Shown here piece by piece: positions 1 through 11,106 of a DNA stretch of 64,000 nucleotides. Below the pieces are notes generated by a model. The model worked only from the letters and a program-made list of their open reading frames with translations. It ran no database searches and was not told where the DNA came from. Made by a program: the position numbers and the translations under genes. The stretch's first letter is position 1. The number at the start of each line of letters is the position of its first letter. Source of the stretch: Bos javanicus (Eukaryota > Chordata > Mammalia > Artiodactyla > Bovidae); contig NC_083868.1 in assembly GCF_032452875.1 (NCBI RefSeq), positions 32,964,537-33,028,536 of the forward strand, written 5' to 3'.

Positions 1-2218
1 ACAAATTTAAGGATTATTTGTTTAGTTCTTTGAAAAAGGCCATGGGTATTTTGATAGAGATTGTAATTCTTATTCTACTGTTTGACAGAACTTCACTGTG
101 AAGCAGTTAACACTATTAATTCTTCTGACTCATGATCATGGTATATCTTTCCACTATTTGTGTTATTTTCAAATTATTTCATCAGAGTCTTATAATTTTC
201 AGGGCACAGATTTTTTACATCTTTGGTTAAGTTTAATCTCAGGTTTTTATTCTTTTTGTTATAACTGTTAATTGTATTGTTTTCTTAATTTTTGTTTATA
301 CTAGTTCATTATGAATTTATAGAAATGCAATATATATTGTTATATTAATTTTGTATCCTTCAACTTTACAGAATTAATTTACAACTTCTAGTTCTTTGGT
401 AGAGATTTTAGGATTTTCTACATATAGTACATGCCATCTGAAAATAGTGACAGTTTTACTTTTTCCTTTACAATTTGAAAAGCTTTTATTTCCCTTTCTT
501 ATCTTGTTGCTGATACTGGAGGAAAAGTTTTCAGCTTTCATCATTGAATATGATGTTAGCTGAGGGTTTGTCATAAATGACATTTTTATACGGCCATATG
601 TTCCTCCTATATGCATCTTACTGAGGATTTTAAATCAAAGATTGATGTTGAATTTTGTCAATATTTTTTGCATCTATGGAAATGACTATGTGTCTTATCC
701 TTCTTTCGTTAATCAGTTCAGTTTAGTTCAGTCACTCAGTTGTGTCTGATTCTTCATGATCCCATGGACTGCAGCACACCAGGCCTCCCTGTCCATCACC
801 AACTCTGGGAGTTTACTCAAACTCATGTCCATTAAGTTGGTGATGCCATCCAATATGGTATGTCATTTTGATTTATTATGGATATTGAACCATCCTTGTA
901 TCCCTGAACTAAATCCCACTTTGTCATGATGTGTAATTCTTTTAATTTATTATTGAATTTGGTTTATTCATATTTTGTTGAAATTTTTGCATCTAAATTC
1001 ATCAGGGATATTGACCTGTAACTTTCTTACATTTTAGTGTCTATTTCCTGTTTATGGTTTCAGAGTAATGCAGGACTTTTATAATGAGTTTTAAAGTGTT
1101 TCTTCTTCTTTCATTTTTTGGAATAGTTTGAGAAGTGCAGGTATTAATTGTTACTTTACTGTTTAATAGAATTTCCTTATGAGGAAGTTGTCCAGTCCTG
1201 GACTTCTGTTTCGTGAGAGCTTTTAAATTAGTGATTGAATTCATTGGTAGTGTTGATCTGTTCAGGTTTCCTATTTCTTCCTGACTTGGAATATTTGGAA
1301 TATTCTGATTTGGAATATTCATATTTTTCCAGTTGTCCAATTTTTTGGCCTTTAATTATAGCTTTCTCTTATGACTGTTTCTTTTATAGTTTCATTGATC
1401 TTTTTTTCATTTTCTTTTGGTTTCTATTTTATTTACTTCTGCTCTGATCTATACTATTTCATTCTAGTAACTTTGGACTTTGTCGATTCTTCTTTTTCTG
1501 TTTCACTTAGGTAAAATCAGGTTGTTTATTTGAGATTTTTCTTGAGGTAAGCCTGTACACTATAAGTTTTTCTCTTAGAAGTAATTTTCCTGTGTCTCAT
1601 ACATTTTGGAAAGTTGTGTTTATATTTTCAGATATCACAAAGTACTTTTTAAAAAGAATTCTTCTTTGATTTCTTCATTGACCTGATGATTTTAGTAGCA
1701 TGCTGTTTATTCTCTGCATGTTTCTGTTTTTCACTAAAATTGATTTCTAGTTTCATGTCTTTATAGTAAAAGATGCTTGATATGATTTCAGTCTTCTTAA
1801 ATATACTGAGATGTGTTTTGTGGCTAACTGTGATTTATCCTAGAGAATTTTCATGTGCACTTGAAAAAAATATATGTATTTTGCTATTTATGGATGTATT
1901 ATTTTTTGTAGATATCTACTAAGTCCATCTGGTCCACTTTGTTTTTCAAGGCCACTTTTTCCTTATTGATTTTTTGGTCTGGATGATCTATTTATTGATG
2001 CAAATATGATATTAACATCTCTTATATTGTATTACTGTCAATTTCTCTATTTTATTGTCTGTTAATATGTGCTTTACATATTTAGGTGCTCCTGTGTTAG
2101 ATGCATAAATCCTCTTTTGGACAGACTCATTCATAATATGTAGTGCCATTCTTTGTCTTCTGTTGTAGTCTTTGTTTTGGAAATCTACTTTGTCTGATAT
2201 GAGTATTACTACCCCAGG
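1..2218 (-). mobile_element. L1 LINE fragment (old L1M type), antisense, ORF2 region
   Basis: Read on the minus strand this is L1 ORF2. The plus strand shows recognisable antisense L1 wording, such as the 'catccttgtatccctg' stretch near 890 and the 'catcagggatattgacctgta' type stretch near 1002. The order runs from the reverse-transcriptase part on the left to the endonuclease side on the right. It is heavily decayed, with no useful reading frame, and is split by a small BovB insertion at about 714-851. Family membership is from recognition of L1 ORF2; the exact subfamily is not determined. Confidence 0.85.
714..851 (-). mobile_element. BovB 3'-end fragment inserted in L1
   Basis: This is about 138 bp of the BovB 3' terminus in reverse orientation, starting with the inverted CAGTT-type terminal repeat and ending at the 'gatgccatcca' block. 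The L1 on both sides resumes in register. Only a 3-bp duplication (aat, 711-713 and 852-854) is visible, so the TSD is short or eroded. Confidence 0.85.
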
Positions 2219-2221
2219 GTT

Positions 2222-2470
2222 TTATTTTTTTTATTAAAAAATGTATTTATTTATTTATTTGACTGTGTTGGGTTTTTGTTGCTGCATGTGGGCTTTCTCT
2301 AGTCGCAATACATGGGCTTCTCATTGTGATAACTTATCTTGATGCAGAGCCTGGGCTCTAGGTGTGTGGGATTCATTAGTTTGGGTGCATGGCATCTATA
2401 GTTGTGGTTTGTATGCTCTAAAGCACCAGCTCAGCAGTTGTGGCACACAGCAAACTTGTGGTAAGTGTGG
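2222..2470 (-). mobile_element. CHR-type SINE (cetartiodactyl), antisense
   Basis: An A/T-rich (ttta)n tail at 2243-2260 is followed by 'gactgtgttgggt' and repeated 'catgggctt' and 'gtggcacacag' blocks. These are characteristic of the long CHR-type tRNA-derived SINEs of whales, hippos and ruminants, read backwards. The tail is on the left, so the element lies on the minus strand. The stretch 2471-2605 is not classified and holds no gene. Confidence 0.6.
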
Positions 2471-2605
2471 GCTGATGCTTCTCCCAGGGTACATCAGAAG
2501 CTACTGCCTTGATGGGAGGTAGAGATGGGGCTGAATCTAGAGCCTGCCAGGATTTCTTTTGGGTACAACGTAGCTCACTGCCTTGGTGGAGGGTGGTGTT
2601 AGAAA

Positions 2606-4008
2606 TCAGTTCAGTTCAGTTAAGTCACTCACTAGCGTCCAACTCTTTGCTACCTTATGGACTGCAGCACACCAGGCTTCCCTGACCATCACCAACTCCT
2701 GGAGCTTGATCAAACTCATGTCCATAGAGTCAGTGATGCCATCCAACCATTTCATCCTCTGTCATCCCCTTCTCCTCCTGCCTTTAATCTTTCCCAACAT
2801 CAAGGTCTTTCCACTGAGTCAGTTCTTTGCATCAGGTGGCCAAAAGTATTGGAGCTTCAGATTCAGCATCAGTCCTTCCAATGAATATTCAGGATTCCTT
2901 GAGGATTGACTGATTTGATCTCCTTGCAGTCCAAGGGACTCTCGAGTATTCTCCAACACCACAGTTCAAAATCATCAAGTCTTCAGTGCTCAGCTTTCTT
3001 TATAGTCCAACTTTAACATCCATACACGAATACTAGACAAACCATAGCTTTGAATAGATGGCAAAGAAGCTTTGACTAGACCCCTGTTGGCAAAGTTATG
3101 TCTCTGCTTTTTAATATGCTGTCTAGGTTGGTCATAGCTTTTCTTCCAAGGAGCAAGCATCTTTTAGTTTCATGGCTGAGGTCACCATCTGCAGTGATTT
3201 TGGAGCCCAAGAAAATAAAATCTGTCACTGTTTCCATTGTTTTTCCATCTATTTGCTATAAAATGATGGGACTGGATGCCAATGTCTTAGTTTATTGAAT
3301 GTTGAGTTTTAAGCCAGCTTTTTCACTCTCCTCTTTCACTTTCATCAAGAGGCTCTTTAGTTCCTCTTCACTTTCTGCCGTAAGGGTGGTGTCATCTGCA
3401 TATCTGAGGCTATTGATATTTTTCCCAGAAATCTTCATTCCATCTTGGCTTCATCCAGCCTGACATTTCACATGATATACTCTGCATATACATTAAATAA
3501 GCAGGTTGATAATATACAGCCTTGACATACTTCTTTCCCAATTTGGAACCAGTCCATTGTTCCATGTCTGATTCTAACTGTTGATTCTTGACCTCCATAC
3601 TGGTTTCTCAGGAGACAGGTAAGGTATTCCCATCTTTTTTTAACTTTCCACAGTTTGTGTGATCCACACAGTCAAAGGCTTTTGTGTAGTCAATATAGCA
3701 GAAGTAGATGCTTTTCTGAAATTCTCTTGCTTTTCCTATGATCCAATGGATGTTGGCAATTTGCTCTCTGGTTCCTCTGCCTTTTCTAAATCTGGCCTGA
3801 ACATCTGGAAGTTCTCCAGCCTAGCTTGGAGAATTTTGAGCATTACTTTGCTAGCATTTGAAATGAGTGCAATTGTGCAGTAGTTTGAACATTCTTTGGC
3901 ATTGCCTTTCTTTGGGATTGGAATAAAAACTTTTTCCAGTCCTCTGATCACTCCTGAGTTTTCCAAATTTGCTGGCATACAGCACTTTCACAGCATCATT
4001 TTTTAGGA
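2606..4008 (-). mobile_element. BovB LINE (RTE clade), 5'-truncated, antisense
   Basis: The 3' terminus is on the left (CAGTT repeats at 2606) and the copy runs back through the reverse-transcriptase domain to about 4008. Minus-strand translation gives broken pieces of RT, including PIPKKGNAKECSNYCTIALI near 3850-3920. Frames are interrupted by stops and frameshifts, and the endonuclease domain is absent. No convincing TSD was found, and a T-run at 4009-4018 obscures the 5' edge. Confidence 0.92.
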
Positions 4009-4724
4009 TTTTTTTTTAACTAGGAATTTATTATTTAGTTGTTTTCATAGTCAAGGAGTAAGGATATTCTTTCTAAAACAATATGAGGCCATACAAGTAA
4101 ATATTATGTTTACCTTATATAAAATAAAACTTTATATTTTAAAATTATATATAGCATAAAAGTAATACATAAAAGTATCTATATAAAGTCACAGGTATAT
4201 GAAAACTAAGAGCAAAAATATTTATAACAAATATGATAATACTTCTTCACTATGTAAATATATTATGAATACATAAGTAATAAAATAAGCCAATAGAAAA
4301 ATTGATAAAGAACATAATTAAAGATTGAATTATGTGTTCACAATATTTTTCTCCATATTCTCTTCATGTGCCCAACCACCACTGAAATTGTTCTTAACTT
4401 GTGACCCAATTTGGCAATGGAATTTAAAAGGGATACTTTGTCACATCTTAGATGCTCCCACATCTTTCCAGTTTTAGATGTTATTGTGCATCTTTACATG
4501 GGTCACTTGCTCAGCTTCCCATCTATGAGAATTCCAGATTCTAGATATTGACCTTGCCTTCAATCCATGTTTCAAAATTATTTTACTCACAGAGCTGATC
4601 CCAGAACAGTCAATATAAACCCATATCCTTTTATAATATAAGCGAGAAATAAATGAATTTCATCAGAAAACACTGAGAAGTAGGATTGTGTATCACAGTA
4701 AAAGATGACTTATAAAACTCAAAC

Positions 4725-5010
4725 TTCGGGTTCAAAGAAAATAAATATAAATAGTTAACACAAGAAAATATGCTCAGCTTCACTCATGTTTACAAAATGC
4801 AAATTAAAACATTAATAATAAGACACACATTTTTAGTTTATCGTATTAGCTAAGATTTATAATCAATATTGACTGTCTTTTGAGAAAAGTAAACATTCTT
4901 GAACACTATTAGTTAAAGTTAAAATTAATTCAACCTCTTTTTCCTATGAAAACTCCATAAGAGCTAGCAGTTCAACTTTGGGAAATTTATTCTACCTTTA
5001 AATATTCAAA
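4725..5010 (+). mobile_element. Possible old L1 3' ORF2 fragment
   Basis: The stretch around 4763-4805 resembles the L1 passage that reads 'aaaatatgctcaacatcact ... aaatgcaaatcaaaacc', followed by degraded sequence in the right order. Divergence is high, so this is tentative. Confidence 0.4.
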
Positions 5011-5973
5011 CTTTGAATTGGTGCTAATTGCATTTTTCCTTTAAATAGTTAAAAACAACACAAAACCCCTCAAAACTCTAAAAAACAAAAAGACAAGCAA
5101 AATAAGGAAGGAAAAATGGGGAAAAAAGAAAATTAAAAGAATATGTAGTTGATTAAATATATTAATGGACTACTATGAAATAAGAATTAGTCATTTTACA
5201 GCATAATTGAAAGAATATTAATTTTAAAAATCAAGTTGCTCAGCAGTATCTAAATATAATTTTTTTAATATTTTTGAAATACTCAGATTTTGCATAGAAA
5301 TTATCTATGCTTAAGAAAATAGTGTAAATGTTATATCCTGTGAAGTGTCCTGTGAATTTTCTAGTGCCACTGTGAAGCAACTTCTAATTATCACTATCTG
5401 CTACTCTGTATGAAGTATTTACACCATACTGTATATTGTTTTCATGTTTAGAAAACCTAGCTTAAGAATAAAATTAAAAAGAATAAACATATATTTTAAA
5501 AATGTTTAAGCTGAGGTGATCAATTTGGATCTCACATCAGCATGCTCACTACCCTGGACCCATGAGACTCTGCCGCCACCTGTGGCAGAAAACATAAATT
5601 GAACATGAAGGCATGAAAAGCCCAAAGAAAACACACAAGGTTTAACACTGAAAATACATAATTGCTCTTTGGGCAAATCTCCTGGAATCATGTGATCCCT
5701 TAATTTTCTACTGAATGCAAAATAGTTGTGTAGATTTATTTGTTAATTCATATAGCATTAGGGAAACAGGTTAAATAACATCTCCAAGATCTCCCTTCTC
5801 TAAGTTAAAAAAAAAAAGAAAAGAAAAGAAAGCAACCCAACAATTGGCCTTTCACTAATGCATCTCATTTTTCTTTTTTTTTTCTAGCCCACAGGGCTTA
5901 CCTGTTTTATTGATTTAGAATTAAATAAACTCTCAGGACTTCCTGTTGTTTGCTTCTTAGATTGTGGTTTCAC

Positions 5974-6017
5974 ATGCAAATGAATTTCAGTGTTTTAACT
6001 GACAAAAAGTCAGTTAA
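5974..6017. promoter_or_regulatory. Octamer motif next to a perfect 9-bp inverted repeat
   Basis: ATGCAAAT, the POU-factor octamer, is at 5974-5981. A perfect inverted repeat, TTAACTGAC, aaaaa spacer, GTCAGTTAA, is at 5995-6017. Both are seen directly. Any regulatory role is inference, and such motifs occur by chance in AT-rich DNA. Confidence 0.25.
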
Positions 6018-6894
6018 GAAAAGACATTCATACAGGTGTTTGCATTATAGGCATATGATGTCTCTTGCCTTATCCCTTTTATCCCTTGTGGCTAGATTCC
6101 CCAGGCCCTGCTGAGTCGAGTTAAGTTAGCTTAGAAAAATTTCAACTCTGTGTACCATTCACTGACAGAAGCATTGAGTAATGAATAAAAGAAACCACAG
6201 GGAGTAGTTTCAGTCTTCAGTTTCTGTCATGGGGAAAAAATTCATCACAAATTTTTAGATACAGGATCATCAATTTTAAAACTACGATTTAGAAGGCCGC
6301 AATCAGCTAATTGAAATCAGAAGAGAAATGCTTAAATAATGTATAAAGTGAAAAACTTGGTGGAAACTTTTTTTTTTTAAACTTTATAAGTTTTTTTTTT
6401 TTCTTCTATAGCTTGAGACATCCCCAGAAAGTAATGACACAGAAAAATAACCAGGAGAAAGCTAGTATACAAAAATAAAAGCAAAAATTTCCCAAATACC
6501 ACAGAACAGAAATGGGCTAGTCAAGTAGAATCTAAACAAAACTTGTTTATTAAATTACCCATATTATGAATTTTTTTAAATGAAACATGACATCATATGT
6601 ATTCATTTTTTATTTCATTCTAATTGATAGCAATGATATATACACATGGAACCTAGACAGATTTGTGTATCACTCCTCTCCCAAACAGAAAATGGAACTG
6701 AATTCAAGTCAAAACTCCACTAGATTTAGGGGCACGCTTTTAGAATACTGATCTTTGCCCTCCAGAATTTCAACTTGAATATTCTGGGGAAATAATATAA
6801 TATGACAAAGGCTGTATTAGCAGTCTGAATAAAGAGACTATAGCATTCATAAGGAAACAATGTAATGCTTCAGTTAAGAGTCATGGAAGTCCTA

Positions 6895-7571
6895 TTCAGT
6901 ATCTATTGATGTGTAACAAATTACCCAAAAACTCAGTAGCTAAAAACAACAACAGTGTATCATCTCATAGTTTCTGTGTATCAGCTCTGGGTACAGCTCA
7001 GTAAGGTCTTCTAATTCAGGATCTCTCAAAAGGCTGCAGTGAAAATGGTGGCCAAGTCTTGGGAGGTATCTCATGTCTCCATTGAGGATAGATCCACACC
7101 TAACCTTGCTTTAAGTGATTGTTGGTAGGACTTAGTTCTTCAAGGGATGTTGTCAAATGGAGGACCTCAATTCCTTGCTAGCTGTTAGTCGAAGACTGCC
7201 CTCAGTACATTACCACAGGGTCCTCTCCAACACAGCAACTTTCTCAATGAAAGCCACCAAGAAAGTTGGCTAACAAGACAAAAGTCATCTATCTTTTGTA
7301 ACAATCATGAAAGTGACATTTCACCCACTTTGCTGTATTATATTGGTTGCTGCTGCTGCTAAGTCACTTCAGTTGTGTCCGACTCTGTGTGATCCCATAG
7401 ACGGCAGCCCAACAGGTTCCTCCATTCATGGGATTTTCCAGGCAAGGGTACTGGAGTGGGGTGCAGTCACTATATCCATGTCACGTTCAAGGGGATGAGA
7501 TTTACAAAATGGCTGGAAAACTAGGAGTTGAAGATCAGTTTAGTCCATTTTAGAAGTCTGTCTACCACAGA
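6895..7571 (-). mobile_element. Ancient MaLR (MLT1-like) LTR, antisense, split by a Bov-A
   Basis: The left part contains the typical antisense MaLR stretch (acaaattaccc, then aaaacaacaa) followed by blocks ending near 7340. The right part (7471-7571) continues with the 'ttcaaggggatgag' and 'tctgtctaccaca' blocks that correspond to the other LTR end. A Bov-A monomer separates the halves, and a BovB insertion abuts the right end. MLT1 membership is from recognition; the subfamily is not determined. Confidence 0.6.
7348..7470 (-). mobile_element. Bov-A monomer, antisense
   Basis: It starts with (tgc)n followed by 'taagtcacttcag' and ends at 'ctggagtggggtgc', matching one unit of the Bov-A2 dimer in reverse. 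It interrupts the MLT1-like LTR. The TSD is unclear; short tatat-like stretches flank it. Confidence 0.8.
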
Positions 7572-7749
7572 TTGAGGGCAGGAGGAGAAGGGGACGACAG
7601 AGGATGAGATGGTTGGATGGCATCACTGACTCAATGGACATGGGTTTGGGTGAACTCCGGGAGTTGGTGATGGACAGGGAGGCCTGGCATGCTGTGGTTC
7701 ATGGGGTCGCAAAGAGTCGGACCTGACTGAGTGACTGAACTGAACTGAA
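7572..7749 (+). mobile_element. BovB 3'-end fragment with exact TSD
   Basis: This is 178 bp from 'ttgagggcagg' through the end of the RT C-terminal coding region to the CTGAA-type terminal repeat. Exact 10-bp duplications CTACCACAGA lie at 7562-7571 and 7750-7759, so this is one clean, severely 5'-truncated insertion. Confidence 0.93.
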
Positions 7750-7950
7750 CTACCACAGAAGACCTCAAACTAAAAGTGATTTTCTACTCTGAAGATAGGT
7801 AGCAATCCACAAATACATTTCTGGTTGCTATTAGAAAAGTTAATGACAATGCTGATTTCATTAATAAAAGTGTCATGACGTTAACAATAAAGTTTGTTTG
7901 TTTGCTTTTTTCTGGTGAGATGGTGAGATTTAACTTGACTAGTCTCATTT

Positions 7951-8221
7951 CTCAGAGAAGGTGATGGCACCCCACTCCAGGACTCTTGCCTGGAAAATCC
8001 CATGGACAGAGGAGACTGGTAGGCTGCAGCCCATGAGATCGCTAAGAGTCGGACACGACTGAGCGACTTCACTTTCACTTTTCACTTTCATGCATTGGAG
8101 AAGGAAATGGCAACCCACTCCAGTGTTCTTGCCTGGAGAATCCCAGGGACGGGGGAGCCTGGTGGCCTGCCGTCTCTTGGTTCGCACAGAGTCAGACACA
8201 ACTGAAGCGACTTAGCTTAGC
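7951..8221 (+). mobile_element. Bov-A2 dimeric SINE with exact TSD
   Basis: Two related Bov-A units are joined by the 'ttcactttcacttttcac' linker near 8066-8090. The element is flanked by AGTCTCATTT at 7941-7950 and 8222-8231. The short minus-strand frames across it are chance readings of SINE sequence. Confidence 0.94.
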
Positions 8222-8231
8222 AGTCTCATTT

Positions 8232-8754
8232 TTCTGAAGATTTCTTTAAAATATATATCAATTTTTTTTACTCTCAATAGTTCCAATGAAATGCCTTTCG
8301 TCTGTAAAACCAAATTGACAATCGCAAAAGTTATGGAATTTACTGAGCACCAAAACGCTCCTCTAAAAACATACAGCCCTTCAGAATTTTGTAGAAATGA
8401 TAACTAGTCAAAAACTTATTTGGCTCACTGAATTGTGTGGAATTTCTTTTTAAAAAAGAGAAAACATGTATGATTTAATTGGTGTTCATGAAGCTAGAAC
8501 AACAGTGCACAAGTAAAACCAAAAATAAATATAAAAAGGAGAAAACTAATCAAAAGGCATTCAAAGAGAGAAAAATAAAACTAAAAGGTTATTATTTGAA
8601 GTCTAAGAAAATAAACTTTTCATATCAAGCTCAGTTAAAAATGTTATTAATACATCAGTGTTCCAAAAAGATAAGTAAATAATGAACACCTTTATGTTAA
8701 TAAAGTTTTAAACTACAGATGTAATAAATAATTTTATATAATAGCAATTTTCAA
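8232..8754. other. Unassigned AT-rich DNA
   Basis: No gene or recognised repeat. A 67-codon lysine-rich frame at 8479-8682 is what A-rich DNA gives by chance. Confidence 0.6.
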
Positions 8755-9235
8755 CATATTGGTCTTATGAATTCTGCACTAAAAACTATTGAGGACCCCA
8801 AAGAGCTTTTATTTATGCAAGTAATTTCTATCAACATTTACAGTTTAAAAATAAAATAAAGTTGTTAATGCACATGTATTAATTACTTTTATAATATAAA
8901 AAACACATTGCATGTCTATAAATATAAAAAATGTATTTTACAAAATAGTAGCTGTAACTTTCTAAAACAAAAACTAGTAGTGAGTATATTGTCTATGTAT
9001 CTTTAAAATTTGGATTAATATCACATTAGATCTGCTAAAATATCACAGCTCTCTCTCTGAAACCTTGAAATATTCTACTGTAAACTTATGAGATAAAAAG
9101 AATGAAAAAAGATAAATAATATTTAGTATAGCATATTTGTGAAAATATTTTTTTTACCTCACAGACCTTCTGAAAATTTCTCCAGAAACTCCAGGGGTTC
9201 CAGGAACACATTCTGAGACAAGCTGTTCTACAGAA
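8755..9235. mobile_element. Probable ancient hAT-type DNA transposon fossil
   Basis: The phrase 'gaggaccccaaagagctttt' near 8791, and the end block 'ccaggggttccaggaacaca' at about 9192-9211 leading into 'ttctgagacaagctgttcta', resemble the body and terminus of old mammalian hAT-derived elements. No terminal inverted repeats or 8-bp TSD could be verified, so family and boundaries are tentative. Confidence 0.4.
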
Positions 9236-9630
9236 AAAAATATACAAACAAATTTGAGTCAAAAAAAAGAAAAACCAGAAATGACTAAATCTGTCACCTT
9301 TAAAATACTAGCAATCAAAAACTTCTGACAATTTCATTCCTACCCAAAGGGGACAGGGCAGGTAGGATGCTAGATCTAGACAAGCTTTATTAATTTGTCT
9401 AGAATAGATAACCCTGAATTTGTAGAAAATAAAAAATGAAAAAGATAATCACTCTATGTGGTCAGCATAACTCTCATAAAAAACACAAGCAAGATTATTG
9501 CAAGGAAATAAAATTTCAGCTATCTCACTACTAGAATTAATGAGAGTTCAGTGGGGCTTATGACTATGAGATCAGCATACAAAAATGAGTAACATATATT
9601 CTACCAATTTATCTATTCAGGTATTACAAT

Positions 9631-9858
9631 TAAAGTGAAACTGGTAGTTCCTCAGTCGTGTCCGACTCTTTGTGATCCCATGAACTGCACAGTGCCAGGC
9701 TCCTTTGTTCACGGAATTACCCAGGCAAGAATATTGGAGTGGGTAGCCATGCACTTTTCCAGGGGATATTCCCAATCCAGGGATCAAAACTGTGTCTCTC
9801 ACATTGCAGGCACATTCTTTACTATCCAAGCAACAAGGGCTTTCCTTGTGGCTCAGAT
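9631..9858 (-). mobile_element. Bov-tA SINE, antisense, with exact TSD
   Basis: The BovB-derived tail is on the left and the tRNA-Glu-like head on the right (reverse of 'ggatcaaaactgtgtctc' B-box region near 9780). It is flanked by GGTATTACAAT at 9620-9630 and 9859-9869. At the right edge the head is followed by 'ttgtggctcagat', which reads as a second head in the opposite direction, so the 5' end seems to carry a small inverted copy. Confidence 0.9.
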
Positions 9859-10543
9859 GGTATTACAATAGGGGAAAATAATATAATTTTCAAAAGCAAT
9901 AAAAAACATTGGTAACTGGATAGAGCTCTAATAATGGGTGTCCCTTTATGAAGAAAATTTAAACACAGTATTGATGGATACCCAAAACATCTAAAAAATG
10001 TACCCCATACCTTTATGAAAGGAATCAATATTTAAAAACAAAATCATTTTGCACTAAATTATTTTATGGATTAATGCAATTCACATCAATATTTCAACTT
10101 TTTCAACTACTTAAAAAATGAAATTTGACAGACTATTTCTGATATGGTCTTGCTCACTATCAAAATCTAGGAGCTACAGAGAAAATGCAGAGTCTTAGCC
10201 CCTATTTCAGATCTACTGGAATCATCCAGACCACAGATGCTGGAGTCCAGCTCCAGCAGCCAGGGATTCAACCTGAAGAGATGGACGGTCTCGGCAATGA
10301 TGATATAGCCTCTGACTCATAGTGTGGGACTACATGTTTATTTCAAGCTTCAGGTTCTCTTTTATACTTTGATAGAAGCATTAGGTCAGAGGTTTGACGT
10401 TTTTAGTTTCCCCCACCCAGATTTACTGTACTTAACTTGTGATTACTTTGTAACTCATGCTACATTCCTCAGTTTATTTCTTATCTTTCTAAATGTTGTT
10501 TGCCCCTAGTATCTTAAGATCATTATCTCTTAAAAAGGCTTCT

Positions 10544-10817
10544 GCTGCTGCTGCTGCTAAGTCGCTTCAGTCGTGTCCGACTCTGTGCGACCCGAGACGG
10601 CAGCCCACCAGGCTCCCCCATCCCTGAGATTCTCCAGGCAAGAACACTAGAGTGATTTGCCATTTCCTTCTCCAATGTGTGAAAGTGAAAAGTGAAAGGG
10701 AAGTCGCTCAGTCGTGTCCGACCCTTAGCGACCCCATGGACTGCAGCCTTCCAGGCTCCTCCATCCATGGGATTTTCCAGGCAAGAGTACTGGAGTGGGT
10801 TGCCATTGCTTTCTCCA
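10544..10817 (-). mobile_element. Bov-A2 SINE, copy 1 in the solo LTR
   Basis: It starts (tgc)n-taagtcgcttc and ends 'tgccattgctttctcc'. The dimer linker is near 10679-10698. It is flanked by AAAAAGGCTTCT at 10532-10543 and 10818-10829. The right-hand duplicate also serves as the left flank of the next copy. Confidence 0.94.
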
Positions 10818-10830
10818 AAAAAGGCTTCTA

Positions 10831-11106
10831 GGCTAGGCTAGGCTAAGTCACTTCAGTCGTGTCCGACTCTGTGTGACCCCATAGTCGGCAGCCTACCAGC
10901 CTCCCCCATCCCTGGAATTCTCCAGCCAAGAACACTGGAGTGGGTTGCCATTTCCTTCTCCAATGCATGAAAGTGAAAAGTGAAAGTGAAGTCGCTCAGT
11001 GGTGTCCGACCCTCAGTGACCCCATGGATTGCAGCCTTCCAGGCTCCTCCATCCATGGGATTTTCCAGGCAAGAGTACTGTAGTGGGGTGCCATTGCCTT
11101 CTTCAG
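10831..11106 (-). mobile_element. Bov-A2 SINE, copy 2 in the solo LTR
   Basis: It has the same orientation as copy 1. It starts 'ggctaggctaggctaagtc', so its terminal repeat is GGCTA rather than TGC, and ends 'ccattgccttcttcag'. It is flanked by AAAAAGGCTTCTA at 10818-10830 and 11107-11119. The two copies differ internally (for example gacccgagacgg versus gaccccatagtcgg), so it is not a very recent tandem duplicate. Confidence 0.94.

Larger units (their letters stand above)
4009..6894. other. AT-rich apparently single-copy DNA, no gene seen
   Basis: There are no long frames and no recognised exons. A weak sense-strand resemblance to an old L1 ORF2 3' end ('gaaaatatgctcagcttcactc' region) lies at about 4725-5010. 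Poly-T/A tracts occur near 5805, 5875, 6370 and 6395. An octamer motif and a short perfect inverted repeat at 5974-6017 are listed separately. Confidence 0.6.
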
